Program-made: the position numbers and the translations under genes
In this document: piece by piece, positions 5,173 through 5,973 of the stretch
How the letters are laid out: each line of letters opens with the position of its first letter
How positions within the stretch are numbered: position 1 is the first letter of the stretch
The notes under the pieces: generated by a model
What the model was told of the DNA's origin: nothing
Databases searched by the model: none
What the model saw: the letters and a program-made list of their open reading frames with translations, nothing else
Assembly (NCBI GenBank): GCA_021821235.1
Contig: JAKACS010000225.1
Span: forward strand, 1-5,973
Source: Bacillota bacterium
GTDB lineage: Bacteria; Bacillota; Bacilli; Bacillales_B; DSM-18226
Direction of reading: 5' to 3'
DNA: 5,973 nt

Positions 5173-5204
5173 TAAAAAATAAAGCTGCCCTTGGTGGACA
5201 GCTT
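5173..5204 (-). terminator. Intrinsic terminator after sigG
   Basis: On the transcript strand AAGCTGTCC (5196-5204) pairs with GGGCAGCTT (5182-5190): nine pairs with one wobble, loop ACCAA (5191-5195), followed by UAUUUUUUA (5173-5181). The stem starts inside the sigG stop codon (5203-5205). It separates sigG from ylmC and the downstream division genes. Confidence 0.92.
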
Positions 5205-5973
5205 AAGTTTGGATATTTTTATTCATTTGCCGGATTGCTGCTTTTTCGAGTCTGGAAACTTGGGCTTGGGAAATCCCAATTTCATCTGCGACTTCCATCT
5301 GTGTTTTTCCTTGGAAAAATCGCTTGCGGAGAATCATTTTTTCGCGCTCATTTAACCGTCTCATTCCTTCTTTTAAAGCAATTTCTTCAATCCAGTGTGT
5401 ATCCTTATTGCGTTCATCGCTCAACTGATCCATGACGTAGATTGGATCCCCGCCATCATTGTAAATTGGCTCAAAGAGCGAGACAGGATCTTGAATTGCA
5501 TCAAGGGCGAATACAATTTCTTCGTGCGGAACTTCTAAGACACGGGCAATTTCTTCCGCTGTTGGTTCTCTCGATGTTTCACTCATGAGCCGTTCCCTTA
5601 CTTGAAGAGCTTTATAGGCGATATCCCGAAGTGATCTCGAAACGCGGATCGGATTATTGTCGCGCAAGTATCGGCGAATTTCTCCGATAATCATTGGTAC
5701 TGCATAAGTGGAAAATTTAACATTTTGGGATAAATCAAAGTTATCAATCGATTTCATAAGACCGATACAGCCGACCTGGAATAGGTCATCAACAAACTCA
5801 CCCCGGTTATTAAAGCGTTGAATGACGCTTAAAACAAGCCTCAAGTTTCCGTTGACAAGCTTTTCCCGAGCGCTTATATCGCCAGCTTGCATTTGCTTGA
5901 AGAGCAATCTCATTTCTTCGTTTTTTAAAACAGGAAGTTTTGATGTATCGACACCGCAAATTTCAACTTTATT
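5203..5973 (-). CDS. sigG: RNA polymerase sigma-G factor, late forespore (5' end cut by window edge)
   Basis: Sporulation sigma factor that directs forespore gene expression after engulfment. 256 codons are in the window. The first visible residues are NKVEICGVDTSKLPVLKNEE, which align with residue 4 onward of B. subtilis SigG, so only about three codons and the promoter are missing. An in-frame ATG at 5911-5913 is internal and not the start. Sigma-70 region 2 includes the core-binding FVDDLFQVGCIGLMKSIDNF and the -10-recognition/melting part KFSTYAVPMIIGEIRRYLRD. Region 3 follows (IRVSRSLRDIAYKALQ to about EVPHEEIV). Region 4, with the DNA-binding helix-turn-helix GKTQMEVADEIGISQAQVSR, is near the C-terminus. 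It is almost identical to B. subtilis SigG as I recall it and complete at the C-terminus. In Bacillus it lies directly downstream of sigE, which would be just outside the right edge. Closed by its own terminator. Confidence 0.97.
   Translation of the reverse strand, partial: NKVEICGVDTSKLPVLKNEEMRLLFKQMQAGDISAREKLVNGNLRLVLSVIQRFNNRGEFVDDLFQVGCIGLMKSIDNFDLSQNVKFSTYAVPMIIGEIRRYLRDNNPIRVSRSLRDIAYKALQVRERLMSETSREPTAEEIARVLEVPHEEIVFALDAIQDPVSLFEPIYNDGGDPIYVMDQLSDERNKDTHWIEEIALKEGMRRLNEREKMILRKRFFQGKTQMEVADEIGISQAQVSRLEKAAIRQMNKNIQT

Overview
The window looks like chromosomal core DNA from an endospore-forming member of the Bacillaceae (low-GC Gram-positive). The evidence is a sigma-G gene very close to that of Bacillus subtilis, the conserved ylmC-pgeF(ylmD)-ylmE-sepF-ylmG-ylmH-divIVA-ileS series, and a T-box leader on ileS. 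Every supported gene lies on the minus strand, so transcription runs from the right end of the window to the left. I do not assign a genus. I see no mobile element, CRISPR array, prophage gene, rRNA or tRNA.

Layout in transcription order. At the right edge is sigG, the late forespore sigma factor, missing only about its first three codons. A strong intrinsic terminator overlaps its stop codon. A 74-base gap with a weak candidate sporulation promoter leads to ylmC, a small PRC-barrel protein. A second gap (4766-4831) carries a sigma-A-like extended -10 promoter with an interrupted palindrome in its spacer. It leads into a tight run of five genes: pgeF, ylmE, sepF, ylmG and ylmH. Two of the junctions are 4-base ATGA overlaps, and the other two gaps are only 6 and 14 bases. 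divIVA follows after 85 bases with its own candidate promoter. The left part is ileS, cut by the window edge after 230 codons and preceded by a leader of about 410 nt.

The noncoding stretch 693-1143 is fully accounted for. It holds a sigma-A promoter whose -35 box begins one base after the divIVA stop codon, a T-box riboswitch (Stem I with an AUC isoleucine specifier, Stem III, the T-box/antiterminator and a terminator), a long UUCG-capped hairpin directly after the terminator, a short GC-rich double hairpin, and the ileS ribosome binding site.

Functionally the block joins division and growth genes (SepF tethers FtsZ to the membrane; DivIVA marks negatively curved membrane; YlmG is a YggT-family membrane protein) with PLP homeostasis (YlmE), a purine-nucleoside/polyphenol enzyme (YlmD/PgeF), a ribosome-associated S4 protein (YlmH) and an aminoacyl-tRNA synthetase controlled by uncharged tRNA-Ile. 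This is a well-known conserved neighbourhood and I find no wholly new system in it. The observations most worth a second look are in the RNA and promoter architecture: the missing terminator between divIVA and ileS, the UUCG hairpin that abuts the T-box terminator, and the palindrome inside the ylmD promoter.
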